A DNA stretch of 64,000 nucleotides from Armillaria gallica. Its lineage: Eukaryota > Basidiomycota > Agaricomycetes > Agaricales > Physalacriaceae. The notes under the pieces were generated by a model. That model had not been told where the DNA came from. It saw nothing but the letters and a program-made list of their open reading frames with translations, and ran no database searches. Of this stretch, positions 11,740-21,163 are shown piece by piece; the first letter of the stretch is position 1, and every line of letters starts with the position of its first letter. The stretch is taken from contig JBANDB010000008.1 of NCBI GenBank assembly GCA_037576215.1, positions 3,906,001 through 3,970,000 on the forward strand, written 5' to 3'. The position numbers and the translations under genes were made by a program.

Positions 11740-13911
11740 TTAACGCCTGGCGCGTGCACGGGCGGCAAGGAGTGGGTGGGTATGTACGACCACCTTTTGC
11801 TCGACCTCATCTTCTTCCTCCGAAGAGGACGAAATCTCGATGACCTCCGACTTTACCGGTCGTCGATTTGTTGTCTTCCGGCGTGCAGGACTAAGTCGAG
11901 GGGACCGGCTGGATTTGGGTTCGGGGGAAGGCGTGCGTGAGGGAGGTGGGGCATCGTCATCGGAAGAAATGTGTAGGATAATAAGGCTGTCGTCGTTGTG
12001 GTCATCGTTATTGTGTAGTGCAATGCCGTCTTCATCATCAGTATCATTAAACGATGCTGGGAGTGGTCGTGGCTGTCGAGAGATGGTTACTTTCGTCGAG
12101 GTAGATGGCAAGGAAGGGGTAGATACCACATTAGCTACAGGTGAGTCCTTTACAACTATTCCTGTTGGCTTCTGGGACGGCAAGAACGACCGGAGATCGT
12201 TACTCGTCGCGTGTAAGATAATAAGGCTGTCGTCATCGTCGTCTGGCGTAACGTCGTCTTCAGTATCACTAAACGATGCTGGGAACGGCCGTGGTTGTCG
12301 AGAGACATTTATTTTCGTCGAGGTAGATGGCAAGGAGGGGGTAGATGCCGCATTTCCTACAGATGAATTCTTTAGAGCTGTTCCTGTTGGTTTCTGGGAC
12401 GGTAAGATCGACCGGAGATCTTTACTCGTCGAGGCATTCTTCTTGATCCTGGGCTTTGTTTTGGGCTCTTCGTCTCCCTTCTTTTTTCTGCCCTTTGGCA
12501 CCTTCTTCTCCTGCTTCTTCCTCAGCACCTCTTCATAGGCTTCCACCAGCTCCGGTTTGGCCTGCCGGACAAGCACCACAGGTAGCCACAGCCGAAGGGG
12601 CTCAAGTGGGTCTACAGGGCCCTTGCTCTTACCATCCTCGTCATCCTGGTCGTCACCGCTGTCCTCCCACTCATCATCGTCAGGCCGTCGGATACCCTTT
12701 ACACCCGCCTCTGCTAGCTTCACGAGGACCGAAGGATCGACTTCGACACGGTATTCGGGTGTTTTGTCCGTTGAATGATGCTCCCGCTTTGAGTGGATCT
12801 TCTTCATCCACCCATCTCGCGGGATGGGCTCGTCCCCGCTGAATAGTGTAAACACCTTGTCTGGGTCATCATCAAGAATGTATCGTCGCAAAGCGCGGAG
12901 CGCGATACCCGGCCATATGAGTGTTCTGAATCGCTTGATGATCAATTCCTTGAATCCCCACTCGAAGTAGAATTCACAAAGGCTAGCAAGGCTAGGTATT
13001 TGGGGTTCCTTGCGCGTCCAAGAGATATCTGCATAGTAGTCGGGCTTTCCTTCTGAACGAGAAGTGACCGGATGGGTATACGCAAGTAGAATGTCAATGT
13101 TGGGGAATAATGCTGGTACTGACTTGGCTAATGTGGCCATCTTGCGGCCGATACATCCATGTGAGTCGGTGCGAAGTTCTTCTTTGAGCTCCATGCGCCA
13201 GGTGGCGAGGAAGGAGGACAGTTCATAACGGGGTAGGGTAGTGGCTGCTTCGTACAGAGATGCAGCGAGGCCAGCGCGCGCAAGGGCATAGGCTGTTTTG
13301 ATGCCACAACTGGGCAGCCCAGCTTCGCAGTAGTCTCCTCCGGAGCATAAGGCGATAAGGATGAGGTCAGCTCGACTGGGCTTGATATCGGTACAGACGC
13401 GCACGTGTGTCCGTTTCTCGTCGCTGGAGTGAGTGGACGATGGGTTCCGGACGACGGTGTGTGCGCCAAAGATAAAAGTGTCGACATCGTCGCTGAGAAC
13501 GCCGTCAATGACGCCAGTCGCGTTGAGGTACGCCAGCTCTGCCTCTGCCTCCCCCGGCGCCGTCCGCCACTCGAAGCCAAATGCCTCAATGATTGCTTTC
13601 ATGCCTGTCGTCAGCTTGTTGGCCGTCTTGTTGATTTTCTTTCCTCTCTTCCAATCTGGTCTCTTGGGCCCGTCGAAGATGAATAACGGTAGTATGGGAT
13701 ATTTGAGCAGGGTAGCGCAGCGGAAGAACAGAGTCCGTAGCTGGGGATTCTCGCCTTCTTTCCCATAGTCAGCGTGAAAGAACCAGATGGACGCGTCGAT
13801 GCCCAGGCGGTAACCACGATGAGGGCTGGAGAACTCTGTCAACGATAAGGCAGCAAGAGAAATGGTCTTCGACGACGGGTCCAGCAGTGGCCAGAGGCCT
13901 GCGACGCCCAT
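11740..13911 (-). CDS. XPG/FEN1-superfamily nuclease, GEN1/Yen1-like
   Basis: Intronless frame of 723 residues beginning MGVAGLWPLL, the invariant N-terminus of this superfamily, whose first glycine must be exposed for catalysis. The XPG-N region spans residues 1-100, with GIDASIWFFHADYG carrying the first metal-binding Asp. The XPG-I region at about 115-150 reads GEAEAELAYL...SDDVDTFIFGA with the expected acidic residues. A helix-hairpin-helix stretch, CSGGDYCEAGLPSCGIKTA, lies at about 188-207. Family members cut branched DNA; length and architecture (a long disordered tail after the core) fit GEN1/Yen1 Holliday-junction resolvases better than FEN1 or Exo1, though this is inference. The tail holds an internal duplication and three candidate SUMO-interacting motifs. 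The start lies 108 bp from that of the divergent gene at 14020. No lesion seen. Confidence 0.85.
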   Translation of the reverse strand: MGVAGLWPLLDPSSKTISLAALSLTEFSSPHRGYRLGIDASIWFFHADYGKEGENPQLRTLFFRCATLLKYPILPLFIFDGPKRPDWKRGKKINKTANKLTTGMKAIIEAFGFEWRTAPGEAEAELAYLNATGVIDGVLSDDVDTFIFGAHTVVRNPSSTHSSDEKRTHVRVCTDIKPSRADLILIALCSGGDYCEAGLPSCGIKTAYALARAGLAASLYEAATTLPRYELSSFLATWRMELKEELRTDSHGCIGRKMATLAKSVPALFPNIDILLAYTHPVTSRSEGKPDYYADISWTRKEPQIPSLASLCEFYFEWGFKELIIKRFRTLIWPGIALRALRRYILDDDPDKVFTLFSGDEPIPRDGWMKKIHSKREHHSTDKTPEYRVEVDPSVLVKLAEAGVKGIRRPDDDEWEDSGDDQDDEDGKSKGPVDPLEPLRLWLPVVLVRQAKPELVEAYEEVLRKKQEKKVPKGRKKKGDEEPKTKPRIKKNASTSKDLRSILPSQKPTGTALKNSSVGNAASTPSLPSTSTKINVSRQPRPFPASFSDTEDDVTPDDDDDSLIILHATSNDLRSFLPSQKPTGIVVKDSPVANVVSTPSLPSTSTKVTISRQPRPLPASFNDTDDEDGIALHNNDDHNDDSLIILHISSDDDAPPPSRTPSPEPKSSRSPRLSPARRKTTNRRPVKSEVIEISSSSEEEDEVEQKVVVHTHPLLAARARARR
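11960..12420 (-). repeat. In-frame tandem duplication in the nuclease tail
   Basis: Residues about 498-571 and 572-650 are two copies of one unit, both starting DLRSxLPSQKPTG and both ending in an acidic run followed by SLIILH. At DNA level the units are about 222 and 240 bp. Confidence 0.8.
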
Positions 13912-14019
13912 GGTGGTACCAGTTCAAGTTGGATTTGAAGGACGCGATACTCAGCACGTGATAGCTCTCCGGACACTCGGTCCGAAGCTCCAACCGACCT
14001 CTCCTCTGCACTCACCACC
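13912..14019. promoter_or_regulatory. Short bidirectional intergenic region
   Basis: Only 108 bp separate the start codon of the nuclease gene (minus strand) from that of the gene at 14020 (plus strand), so any core promoters are shared or overlap the transcribed regions. No clear TATA element was seen. Confidence 0.5.
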
Positions 14020-15694
14020 ATGTCCGACGTCAAGATATTCTTAAAGCCACGACCAGTCTCAGCTGCTTACGGGCACTCCAAATACATACCAACCATCTAT
14101 ATCAATTCCAAACGACGCTCAGAATTCAAGTACGGTCCATTCTTCGCCGACTACGGACCGGTCCCCTATGATGCTACAGAAGAATACACCATACGTTCTC
14201 CCTCCCTATCTGCCCAGCTCGCTGTATTCCACAACGAAATTTTACCTGGTCTCCAAGTCGACATTCCCAACCCAAACAAAACTAGTCGTTTATCTTGGCC
14301 CAGTCTTCTCGAGCTTGCAGGGTCAAAACTCGCAAGGATGGTCGAGTTCCAGTTCGATTGCGAGACCCACATCGTTCGACTCTGCAAAGGCGACAGCGCC
14401 CCAGAACCGCCGACGGATCTGGGATTCACCGCTTCTCGCTGGTGGTATAGGCTCGTTTATACTATCTTGAGTCGGGACGATATTGAGCTGCGCGACGACG
14501 ACGACACCGAAATACAGATCCTGGTTTGGGCTTACATGTACGATGCCGTTTTTTCCCGCTGTAGTAAGTCCTTGCATTTCTGATCCACCTCATTCTTTGT
14601 TTTATTTACTGCCACAGCAATATGGGCCAATTTTCGTGCAGAGATGGAGCAGCTGACAGATCCAGTTGCTCCTGCTTACTTGCCTTCAGGACATTGTGAG
14701 TTTCTCTACCTCTCATGCTTTTCATTTTCTAATGTGCTCTTTTTCAGGTGAAAATTTGGGATTCTTGACTCTTCTTGGTACAAAGGTCTACACTCTAGTC
14801 TCCGCACTCTACACTGCCGAGACAACAAGAAATCACGGCCATAATCTGTCCCTATCCCAGTCACCTGGTTTCGTCGACTTGCCTTCAATCTCCGGCGACG
14901 GGCTGACTGGCAAGACATCCTTTCTGTTACGAGTACGTTGTGCACCAAACTCTAACCAACAAATCCTTATATCTTCTTCAATTCTAGCGAAGAAACCACG
15001 TAACCACCTGAATGAGTTCCATCTTATGTTTTGCGAGTCTTGTTACACCAAGAGCTGCTAATTTGTATCCATGTGTCATGTGTAGCAAATAAATCGAATT
15101 CAAACTCGTCAACATTCTCTGCCGATCTTCGAGAGAATAAGTAACGACCGTGAACATTTCACGAGTAAGACTTCCAACCTTGTCGACTTCCATTCGCCGG
15201 CACAATCTCCCTCTCAGCTTCCCTCACAGAGTGGTACGGCTTACAAGCCCAGAGTCGTACGGTACCAGTGGCTACTACTCGCTCTTGTACGCCGAAAAAT
15301 CATGCCAATACGCCTACCTATCCCAAGACATTCAAATGGCTGATGGCGCTTCGTCCTAGGTGCTGCTCATACATTTTAAGGAGACGCATGTCGTCGATGA
15401 AGCCCTCATCACGGAAAATCTCATTAATTTCAAGCCGGGGCAGTCAAGCTGGCTGAAATGGACTAAACAACTTTTGAAGGGTAGGCACGGCAAATCCTTG
15501 TACCGTCTGCCATCACACAGGATACTTACACTGACGCGGCTGATGCTGAGGATTTCTGTACCCTGGACGCCCAGTCGTCTTATCTAGGGACTTTTTTATG
15601 GCTGTCCGATTATATGCAGGTCATCGCCTCTGAGGAGGACTATTCGGCAGCGTTAGCAGTTAACGTGATTGCCCTGAGTGGCGAATATAGATGA
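14020..15694 (+). CDS. Hypothetical multi-exon protein
   Basis: I do not recognise the family. Exons that join in frame are 14020-14563, 14618-14695, 14748-14932, then either a 12-base exon at 14988-14999 or direct splicing to 15086-15286, then 15360-15480. These give a soluble-looking protein with no obvious membrane segment except a short hydrophobic stretch, QWLLLALVLLIHF, at the junction 15286/15360. A last coding-like stretch at 15521-15694 (DTYTDAADAEDFC ... ALSGEYR, then TGA) does not join in frame through the 40-bp intron at 15481-15520. Either the splice site differs or the sequence has an indel. If translation instead stops after 14988, the product is 276 residues ending at 15011. 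The first three exons are firm and the rest tentative. Confidence 0.55.
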
Positions 15695-15898
15695 AAGCCT
15701 TTATTTACAACCACGATGTCTTCTGCACCTTAACTACCGCTACTCAAGTGTCTACACACCATTATCTCATTCTCATATTGATCTTCTCGTTTTCAGTCCT
15801 CTTCAAGTTGTCCCAAGTGTGGTTACTTGTGACTAGCGTATCGATTTTGCCGCTTTAGCGGCTACTCTTCTTCCGCGACCATTTGTCCTTCAAAGAAG

Positions 15899-16505
15899 AT
15901 GGAGACGATAAGATTATCAAGGGATCCCATCTCTTCCGTACGTTCCTTCGTTCTGAAACATGGCACTCTTACTGATTTGCTCGTATTATCAGATCGAGAT
16001 GCCGGAAATTCCAGTGGAAGTCATTGAGGAAGTACTAGATAATCTCTGCAATGACAAGCCTACACTTAAGTCTTGCTCTCTCGTCTCCCGCTCATTCTAT
16101 CCCCGCACCCGCCAATATCTCTTCCAACCCGCATTTATCTATCACATTAACCAAGAAACTCTTCCTCGTCTCCACGACTTGGCTCTCACGTCCCCGCACA
16201 TATTCCAATACTTTAAATCCGTCAGACTCTATGCATGCTACCAGGACCAAACCCTCCCGCAAATCCAGTTTGCATTATCATCGATGAGCAACCTAACAAA
16301 ACTTGAAGTCGGACATACCACCATCCTTTCATTGAATCTCCTCTGGTCCATTATTGCGAGCTTCTCGCGCCTTTCTTTCCTCCGTCTGTACGGTGTCGCG
16401 TTCAAGCTTGATGAAGACGCTGACCTGTCCCTGATCAAAGCCCCCCAGGATGGACCACACCTTGAAACGCTAGCAAACAGCCTGCAATGTATATTTCTTT
16501 TCTAA
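15899..16505 (+). CDS. F-box-like protein, probably truncated
   Basis: Exon 1 (15899-15937, METIRLSRDPISS) splices across a 55-bp intron to an exon starting at 15993. The protein then reads EIPVEVIEEVLDNLC ... CSLVSRSFYPRTRQYLF, the degenerate F-box of the large agaricomycete family that recruits substrates to SCF ubiquitin ligases. Leucine-rich-repeat-like segments follow (LTKLEVGHT, LSFLRLYG). Family members usually run to 300-400 residues, but here the frame stops at 16503-16505, and splicing at the obvious GTATAT...CATAG intron creates TAA directly. The gene may therefore be a truncated copy. Function is inferred from the motif only. Confidence 0.55.
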
Positions 16506-17252
16506 AAATTTCGTGTAGTAATTTTTCTTTTTCATAGAAAAGAAATTTAACTCAGACAATGTTTTTCTCTCAAGTTTCCATCGCCAATCCAGTCTCGTAA
16601 ATCAGACTCAACGGTCCGTATGAAGAAAAGTCGTTCAATGGATGCGCCAATCGTACCGATTCGTGACGCAAATTTGGCATCGGAAGGCGAGTCGGACCGA
16701 TGAGCCGTCATCTCCGTCGACGTTCATCTGGTGGCCGGTAGTAATCACTTCTAAAGGTATCTCCAGATGCCTAACCAACGCCGAATACATTTAGAGTCTG
16801 ACCATCAATGTCTAGGAGCCAGTGTTATGCCACTGATTTTTGCAACATGCGTGCTAGGAAAATCTTCGACATGATGGCTGCCGCTCTTCTCATCTTTTGC
16901 ACGTCGGATGGGTCCCTATCAAGGGAACAGCCATTTAATTCAATTTGTCTGTCACAGGTATCTCCGCCGAAGGCAGAGCTTCAAATGTCACATTTTGGAC
17001 CCAAAAGTGCCCCCGTCACACGGTTTTGTGCAAGTTAAAAATTTCGTCGGAGCCGTTACAGGTCATACCTACTGACCAATTGATTTAAATAGTGCAGTAC
17101 TACCATGCAGTGGACAAGCTGTGACCAAGTAATTCGCCGAAAGAACATGCCTCGGTAGTAAGGACTGGAGGTAACCTATGTAATGAAAACGGCGTGGATT
17201 TCGGCCGAACTGAGACTGGGAATTCATTTCGAAAATCATTCACCAAACTACG
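16506..17252. other. Intergenic; holds a dispersed repeat copy
   Basis: No gene was recognised. The region contains one copy of a dispersed repeat (16673-16823) and the left flank of the giant transposon. Confidence 0.5.
16673..16823 (+). repeat. Dispersed repeat, copy 1
   Basis: Shares ATCGGAAGGCGAGTCGGACC and most of the next 130 bases with 44882-45049 in the same orientation; copy 2 has about 22 extra bases. No terminal repeats or target duplication were found, so its class is unknown. Confidence 0.65.
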
Positions 17253-17260
17253 GTCCCTCT
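17253..17260. repeat. Target-site duplication of KDZ element, left
   Basis: GTCCCTCT, identical to 39588-39595 and directly abutting the terminal inverted repeat. Confidence 0.85.
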
Positions 17261-18824
17261 CACCTATATAGCCCAGTAACACATGTAAATTAACACGGTT
17301 CTGACACCCGGATCAAACCTATAATTATGGCTCGATACTGGTAGGGGTGGCCGATACCGATACCGATACTGAAATCAAATTCGATCACGTGAACCATGTG
17401 GGTTTTGCACAGCCTCCATCAGGTAGTGTGTCTTAGGTCGTCCCGCCATCTCTGTTTGCTACATTCATGCTGGCCCCGCTACTCATTCTCAACCTCGTAT
17501 TCTATACTATAATACCTATAATATCATTTGCGTTTACTCTTTGAGTTTTCGTGGCTGTTCAAGCTTTTTTTGAGCTTAAACTCCGGACCGAGGCCATGTC
17601 AAAACAAAGACCTGAACATCTGTGCACACGTCGCGCGTCCAGGGCATCAGCGCTCTTTCATTGATGAATCATGAGTTATGACTGTTAATTCCTGTGAAGT
17701 ATTACTTACTTGGTCAGCTCATAGTTTTTTTCGGAGTCCCTGCTGGATAGCGTGGCGCCGATTAGCCAGGTCTGATTCGCACGGGCTAATCAGCAGAGGG
17801 GTCGGACAGAGTCAATTTTACGGTGCGAATCAGTGCTGGATCGACCAGCAAGCGATCTTCCATCAGCCCATTTCACAATAATGTACCCTGACGACGTGTT
17901 TCAGAGCGAATGGGACACATGTCTGGATGATATTTTTGATATTTTTGCCACTGAAATCATATCAAATATGTAAGTTTCCATGTTTACATGGATGAAGCGT
18001 AGTTTAATACTTCTTTGTTGACTCCTGAGTATGATGCCTATCACTGGTTCCAACACCTCCTTAGTGTGACATTCTACAACTGTCAGTGCTAAAATTGTCG
18101 AGGTCGGCAAGTCACCACTACCTACTGTGTCCAAAACAGTGCCGGAAATATGCTTTGGGCAAGGAATGTAATGGGCGGCAGAATATCAGCTTATGCATGA
18201 ACCCACGCAAGGATTGCAGAAAGATGAGATGTTGGGGATGCAATACTATTGACCAAACATGCCTTGTTATCGTGCATGGGATTAGCTATAATACATGAAC
18301 TTGACACGCTCGGACTTCCACCCACGAGATTTCCTTCCTTTTTGGGAATTTTGATATAATATTCTTTTATTTAATTATTTCTGTCCACCCCTATCGGTAT
18401 TGAGCCATAATTATCATGAAATTTAGTAAAATCACGGTACTGCAATAAAACCGGGATAAAGGTCGAATATTATACCTCCCTTGTGCCCGTCACTGTGTGG
18501 GATAACATAAGCTGCTACTGCTGACGTATGTCGGTGATATCCCCCCACCCGAGCGATGTGCGCCCCACCTCCCGTACCTGATACATCCCAATTTGGCAAA
18601 CCATGGTGAGATTTGGAGTGACTCACTAATATGATGTCATGACTATGTCATCCTGTGTCCTAAGGGCACCTGCCGACATGGCCGACATGCTGGAGAGTTC
18701 GGCAGCCTATGACGTCCAATGCTCGTTGCTTCATGCAAGCGTTTGACGTCATTGCCATTGCCTTCACATCTCTTCACTAAATAAAATCACAAAAATTGCA
18801 ATAAAACCAAATTAAATTTTTTTA
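17261..18824 (+). repeat. Left terminal inverted repeat of KDZ element, interrupted
   Basis: Matches the reverse complement of 39114-39587. The match is contiguous at 17261-17328, is broken by a 1,078-bp insertion plus duplicated 8 bp, and resumes at 18415 to about 18824. Nearly all mismatches I compared are CpG in one copy and TpG or CpA in the other; the left copy has lost more CpG. Confidence 0.88.
17329..18406. mobile_element. Non-autonomous hAT-like element in the left TIR
   Basis: The element is bounded by inverted termini GGCTCGATACTGGTAGGGG and GGCTCAATACCGATAGGGG (right end reversed) and by the 8-bp duplication ATAATTAT at 17321-17328 and 18407-18414. The opposite KDZ repeat at 39525-39534 preserves the empty site with one ATAATTAT, which proves insertion. 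An 8-bp duplication with T at position 2 and A at position 7 fits hAT. No transposase was found. A short cysteine-rich ORF at 18086-18298 has no recognised family. Confidence 0.75.
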
Positions 18825-19070
18825 ATATGGGATGAATATCAAACATGCCTTACTGCTGCAATGAGATGACCATACCAATTGTATTGGCAGAATAAAGGTA
18901 TATATATTTATATTATATAGTCCAAAAGTATACCAAGATAATATTGAACATTGTAGACATTGTAGATAGATTTATGCATCCTCATCCTCATCCCCTGCAC
19001 CATCATCGCTTTCTGAGTTATCTGGACTTCAGGTGGAGCGGCTTGTACCAACATCAGGGAGCTTTGTTCT

Positions 19071-19594
19071 CAGTGTTGGCCTTAAGGGTGGAGCCTTAAT
19101 TAAGGATACCCTTAATAAGGCCTTAATAAAAGCCTTAATTAGCAGCCGCTGAAGGTCCCTATCTTAATTAAGGCTTAACATGATCATGTGATCTGATTGA
19201 ATAATTTATTTTCACAAGTCTTTCAATCTGCTCCCGAACACTTATGCCTGCTCCCTCCGGTCCTCTATGGAAATTCTTTTACAAGAGCTCAGTGAAGCAA
19301 AATCAGCATCATTATAAGGCCTACTGTTACGGGTGCCTTAACACTCATTGTCCTCTTACTGTGAATGATGAAATTACACAAAACGGTTTGATAAAGAGGA
19401 GCTCCTGATGGAATTGCTTGCGGCAGAGTATTCTGATGAGCCGGTGGATGATGGTGCATTAGAGGGCTCTGGAGATGACTTCGAAGGGTAGATGTCATAT
19501 GTATAGCCACATACCCAATTTAGTAATTAAGTACTTAAGTTTGATCCTTAATTACGGCCCTTATTAAGTCTTAAGGCCTTAAGATCCAACACTG
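19071..19594. mobile_element. Non-autonomous hAT-like MITE (524 bp)
   Basis: Termini are CAGTGTTGG...CCTTAAG and its inverted counterpart ending CCAACACTG, with the 8-bp duplication TTTGTTCT at 19063-19070 and 19595-19602. The interior is rich in CCTTAAT/ATTAAGG motifs repeated in both orientations near the ends. It has no coding capacity for a transposase. It sits in the last coding exon of the minus-strand cargo gene. Confidence 0.85.
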
Positions 19595-20799
19595 TTTGTT
19601 CTCTGTCTTGCACGCTTCTGACCCCATGGACAGTTGTCTTTGTTCTTGTGCTTCTTCTTGTGCGAACTTCCTTTATCAGACCGTTCTTTCCTCTTTTTCC
19701 CCACAACCTCACCACTGACCTCATGGCTAACAATAGATTCTGTGAGCTCCTCCATCTCAGTCTCATCAAGCCTTGTCCATCGGCATGCTGTAGTCTGAAG
19801 AGCGCGTTGAAGTAATTTCAGTTGGGTGATAATGCGGATATTCGAGGGACTTCCAAACAGAATTTGTTCCGGCCATCCAGCCAATTTAACGCCATGGCGC
19901 ATGACAATGCTCTTCTTGTAATTTTGATAGCTCATGTTCACACCCTTGACATGCGTTATTGCCTCTAGATATCAATTCAAATGGCTGAATCTCATCAACA
20001 ATATGAAACATACCAAGTCCATCAGAAATTAGTTGAGTTATATCCTTTCTAATACTACTTTGATCTTCATGTGCCTCTAAAATCATGGTTAACAAAAGAC
20101 TCATTCAAGATGTTAGTACTCACTATCATTCACAGTGCAGCTAAACAGTTCAAACTGGCAGACAAAATCTGTCGGGTCAACTTTGATACTAGTTGTTAGA
20201 AATGCTGTCGATCCAGGGATTTGGAGCAGGCACGGCGCCATAGTATCATCTACTGATCCTTGTGAAAGAACGGCAAAACCGCGAGCACCGGTCCAATGAC
20301 CTAGACCAATTAGCTGTAAATGGGAATTACACAACATTATTATAGCAAGACCACATGATAACTTACCGCAGATTCAATCAAGTCTGCTGTATGACGGTAA
20401 TCGTCTGTGGCACCTTTGTGTGAAACTTGGGCTCCCTGCTGCTTGTCGAGATGTTTTGCATATATCTCTTCCTTGAGACTCTATAACTCTCCATCTGTCA
20501 ACTCGTTGCATCTTGGATCTGTCTTCGCTAATTCCTGGAGCTGCTCGAGCCTTAGTCTCTCTCCAACTGGTTTCCCTAAATATCGGTGGCATCAGTACAA
20601 TCCAGGATTTCATAAACAATAAACCACTTACCTTCATTGTTCTCTTTAACTTGGTACAAGATCTTTGCTTGGATATCTGAGACCGCCCGCCGACTCTTAT
20701 ATCTTCCTGCTGTCCCAGCAATGCACAGGACATCCTTGAACTTTTTTCCGTGTCTAGAAGCAATCTCCTCAAGCCGGTCCCGGTGCTCTTCCATGGCCT

Positions 20800-21163
20800 T
20801 GTTATGACCGAACCTGGGAATAACAGACTAGGCGTCTAACGATACACTACCTCGCACTTCGGGTAGATCGATAGAGCCGTGTCGTCTGCTACAGCGGAGC
20901 GATATACGCAGTGAACTCTCGGCAAGCGAGTGGAGTAAAGTCTGGGTGTATTGAACTTAGCTCAAAGCTAGGGTACAGGGTTGAAAGCGGTGCTACTTAT
21001 ATACGATAGGTGGGTTCTAATAATAGCGGTGGTCTGTGGCTTCGTAAGAAGTTCTGGGGTTGATCGTTGGGATTGGATGCCAGAGTGCCGGAATGCCGAG
21101 GTGCCGTGTGGTGCCGAGATGCCGGATAAGATAAGATAAGGAAAAAGTGAATAAATCGTAACA
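20800..21163 (-). repeat. 3' LTR of the gypsy element
   Basis: 364 bp, TGTTATGACC...ATCGTAACA, nearly identical to 28857-29221. In the coding sense it holds TATATAAG (plus 20995-21002), followed about 30 bases on by AGCTTTGAGCTAA, the likely RNA 5' end. Confidence 0.93.

Noticed and set aside
11840..12538. 232-codon plus-strand ORF antisense to the nuclease tail
   Set aside because: It is the complement of the repetitive acidic/Ser-rich nuclease tail; its own repeats mirror that duplication.
18086..18298. Cysteine-rich ORF inside the hAT-like element as a small secreted protein
   Set aside because: No signal peptide, no splice support, and it lies within a non-autonomous element.
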